Positions 5,667 to 6,862 of a stretch of DNA of 6,862 bases are shown piece after piece. The notes under the pieces are model-generated. The model was not told the DNA's origin. It searched no databases and saw only the letters and a list, made by a program, of their open reading frames with translations. This stretch comes from Pseudomonadota bacterium (GTDB taxonomy: Bacteria; Pseudomonadota; Gammaproteobacteria; Steroidobacterales; Woeseiaceae): NCBI GenBank assembly GCA_022567775.1, contig JADFGH010000121.1, forward strand, positions 1 through 6,862. The letters run 5' to 3'. How positions within the stretch are numbered: position 1 is the first letter of the stretch; every line of letters starts with the position of its first letter. The translations under genes were made by a program, and so were the position numbers.

Positions 5667-6862
5667 GTGAACGAGACCAAATGGGGTGCACGCCTGCGGG
5701 CAGAAGCGGCAAAAGCGGTTGATGCTGTCGTCGCACAGGGCCGCTCGCTGGATGCCGTTCTTCGTGAGCTTGAAAAACCTATGAGCGCTGCTGACCGGCC
5801 GCTGTTCAAAATGTTGTGTTACGGAACACTGCGCCATCATTTTCGTCTGCGCGCAGACCTCGGGAAACTGCTGGACCGGCCGCTTAAGGCGCGCGGCAGC
5901 GTTATTGAGTCACTGCTTGTCGTCGGACTGTTCCAGTTAAGCGATACGCGCATACCGGATCATGCGGCAGTCTCAATGACCGTCGAGGCAGCCAGGCTCC
6001 TGCGCCACCCCAAGTACGCAGGACTGGTTAATGCGGTACTGCGTAATTTCCTGCGGCAAGACATCGGGCTCAAGGAGCCCGATGATGATGAATCCCGATT
6101 CAATCACCCGGCGTGGTTTATCGATCAGTTGCGCGAAGACTGGCCCGACGATTGGCAGCAAATTCTTGAAGCCAATAATGACAGGGCACCGATGTGGTTG
6201 CGGGTAAACCAGAAACGCGGAACGACAGGGGATTACCTCGATCGGCTGGGCGAGGCCGATAATGGCCACCGGTTGTTGCCCGGATTTATTCACGCAATTC
6301 GCCTGGCAAAGCCGCTACCCGTCGCCGAGCTGCCTGGCTTTGCCGAAGGTGATGTCTCGGTCCAGGATGCGGCGGCGCAGATCGCAGCACCCTGGCTATT
6401 GATGCACGGCGGTCTGCGGATTCTCGATGCCTGCGCGGCGCCTGGCGGAAAAACAGGGCATTTGCTGGAACTGGCCAGCGCGGACAGCACCCTGACTGCC
6501 ATCGAACTGGACCCGCAGCGACTCGCCGGCATGCACGAGAATCTTGAGCGGCTCGGGCTCCATGCAACGGTGCTGGCGGCTGACGCATCAAAACCTAAGG
6601 AGTGGTGGGACGGCAGGCCCTTCGACCGGATTCTTCTGGATGCACCCTGTTCGGCCAGCGGCGTTATTCGCCGGCACCCGGACATCAAGTTGCTGCGCAG
6701 AGAGTCGGACATCAAGGGGCTGGCCGACCTGCAAACAGCGATGCTGGAGGGCCTGTGGCCGCTCCTGGAGCCGTCCGGGCGGCTTCTGTACGTCACCTGT
6801 TCGGTGCTGGCGGCCGAGAATGACGCCGTTGTTGGCGATTTTTTGGCGCGCCACAGCGACGC
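5667..6862 (+). CDS. rsmB: 16S rRNA (cytosine-967-C5)-methyltransferase, 3' end outside window
   Basis: SAM-dependent RNA methyltransferase that makes m5C967 in 16S rRNA. The frame is open for 398 codons to the right edge, and E. coli RsmB has 429 residues, so roughly 30 are missing. An N-terminal NusB-like helical domain (about 4-135) includes AAKAVDAVV, CYGTLRHHFR and HPKYAGLVNAVLRNFL. The Rossmann methyltransferase domain follows. SAM-binding motif I is LDACAAPGGKTGHLLEL (253-269), with an acidic residue at E280 in IELD. Motif IV is LDAPCSASGVIRRHPDIK (324-341) and motif VI is YVTCSVLAAEN (375-385). Cys328 and Cys378 correspond to the two active-site cysteines, the latter being the expected nucleophile. 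The start is GTG at 5667, six bases after the fmt stop. Its ribosome site GAGGG (5659-5663) overlaps that stop, which favours coupled translation. A downstream ATG at codon 39 would remove conserved helices. Confidence 0.96.
   Translation, partial: MNETKWGARLRAEAAKAVDAVVAQGRSLDAVLRELEKPMSAADRPLFKMLCYGTLRHHFRLRADLGKLLDRPLKARGSVIESLLVVGLFQLSDTRIPDHAAVSMTVEAARLLRHPKYAGLVNAVLRNFLRQDIGLKEPDDDESRFNHPAWFIDQLREDWPDDWQQILEANNDRAPMWLRVNQKRGTTGDYLDRLGEADNGHRLLPGFIHAIRLAKPLPVAELPGFAEGDVSVQDAAAQIAAPWLLMHGGLRILDACAAPGGKTGHLLELASADSTLTAIELDPQRLAGMHENLERLGLHATVLAADASKPKEWWDGRPFDRILLDAPCSASGVIRRHPDIKLLRRESDIKGLADLQTAMLEGLWPLLEPSGRLLYVTCSVLAAENDAVVGDFLARHSD

Noticed and set aside
5565..6796. Several minus-strand frames of 75-168 codons opposite fmt and rsmB
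   Set aside because: They all lie opposite intact, motif-bearing genes and overlap each other. None has recognisable domains.
1..6862. Defence island, prophage, integron, CRISPR or biosynthetic cluster
   Set aside because: All coding space is taken by seven housekeeping or envelope genes with conserved order. There are no spaced direct repeats, integrase, transposase or unexplained long gaps.

Overview
The window is an ordinary, densely coded piece of a proteobacterial chromosome. Gene content and order, and close family matches in every protein, point to a Gammaproteobacterium outside the Enterobacterales, moderately GC-rich by eye. Species cannot be told from the sequence. It holds seven protein genes in two divergent blocks and no tRNA, rRNA, CRISPR array, transposase or prophage gene.

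Left block, read leftward (minus strand) from about 3975: a LysM-domain envelope protein resembling the type IV pilus secretin-associated protein TsaP, closed by a strong intrinsic terminator (2671-2706). Next is a short intergenic stretch with an inverted pair of REP-like palindromes (2559-2617), then dprA (DNA uptake and recombination mediator, lacking the usual N-terminal domain), smg (DUF494, unknown role), a second intrinsic terminator, and the first 310 codons of topA (DNA topoisomerase I), which runs off the left edge. A TTGACA-type promoter for topA abuts the terminator that ends the dprA-smg unit.

Right block, read rightward from 4180: def (peptide deformylase), fmt (methionyl-tRNA formyltransferase) and rsmB (16S rRNA m5C967 methyltransferase, cut by the right edge at codon 398). 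The genes are closely spaced, with 26 and 6 bases between them, and look like one operon. Fmt adds the formyl group to initiator Met-tRNA, Def removes it from new proteins, and RsmB modifies the small ribosomal subunit, so the block serves translation initiation and ribosome maturation. The 204-base divergent region 3976-4179 carries an extended -10 promoter facing def.

This order (topA/smg/dprA/LysM protein against def/fmt/rsmB) is a recurring gammaproteobacterial neighbourhood. I found no convincing undescribed system. The points worth a second look are the REP pair with a compensatory base-pair change, the short DprA beside it, the promoter-terminator overlap before topA, the predicted lipidation of the TsaP-like protein, and the hairpin in the def leader.
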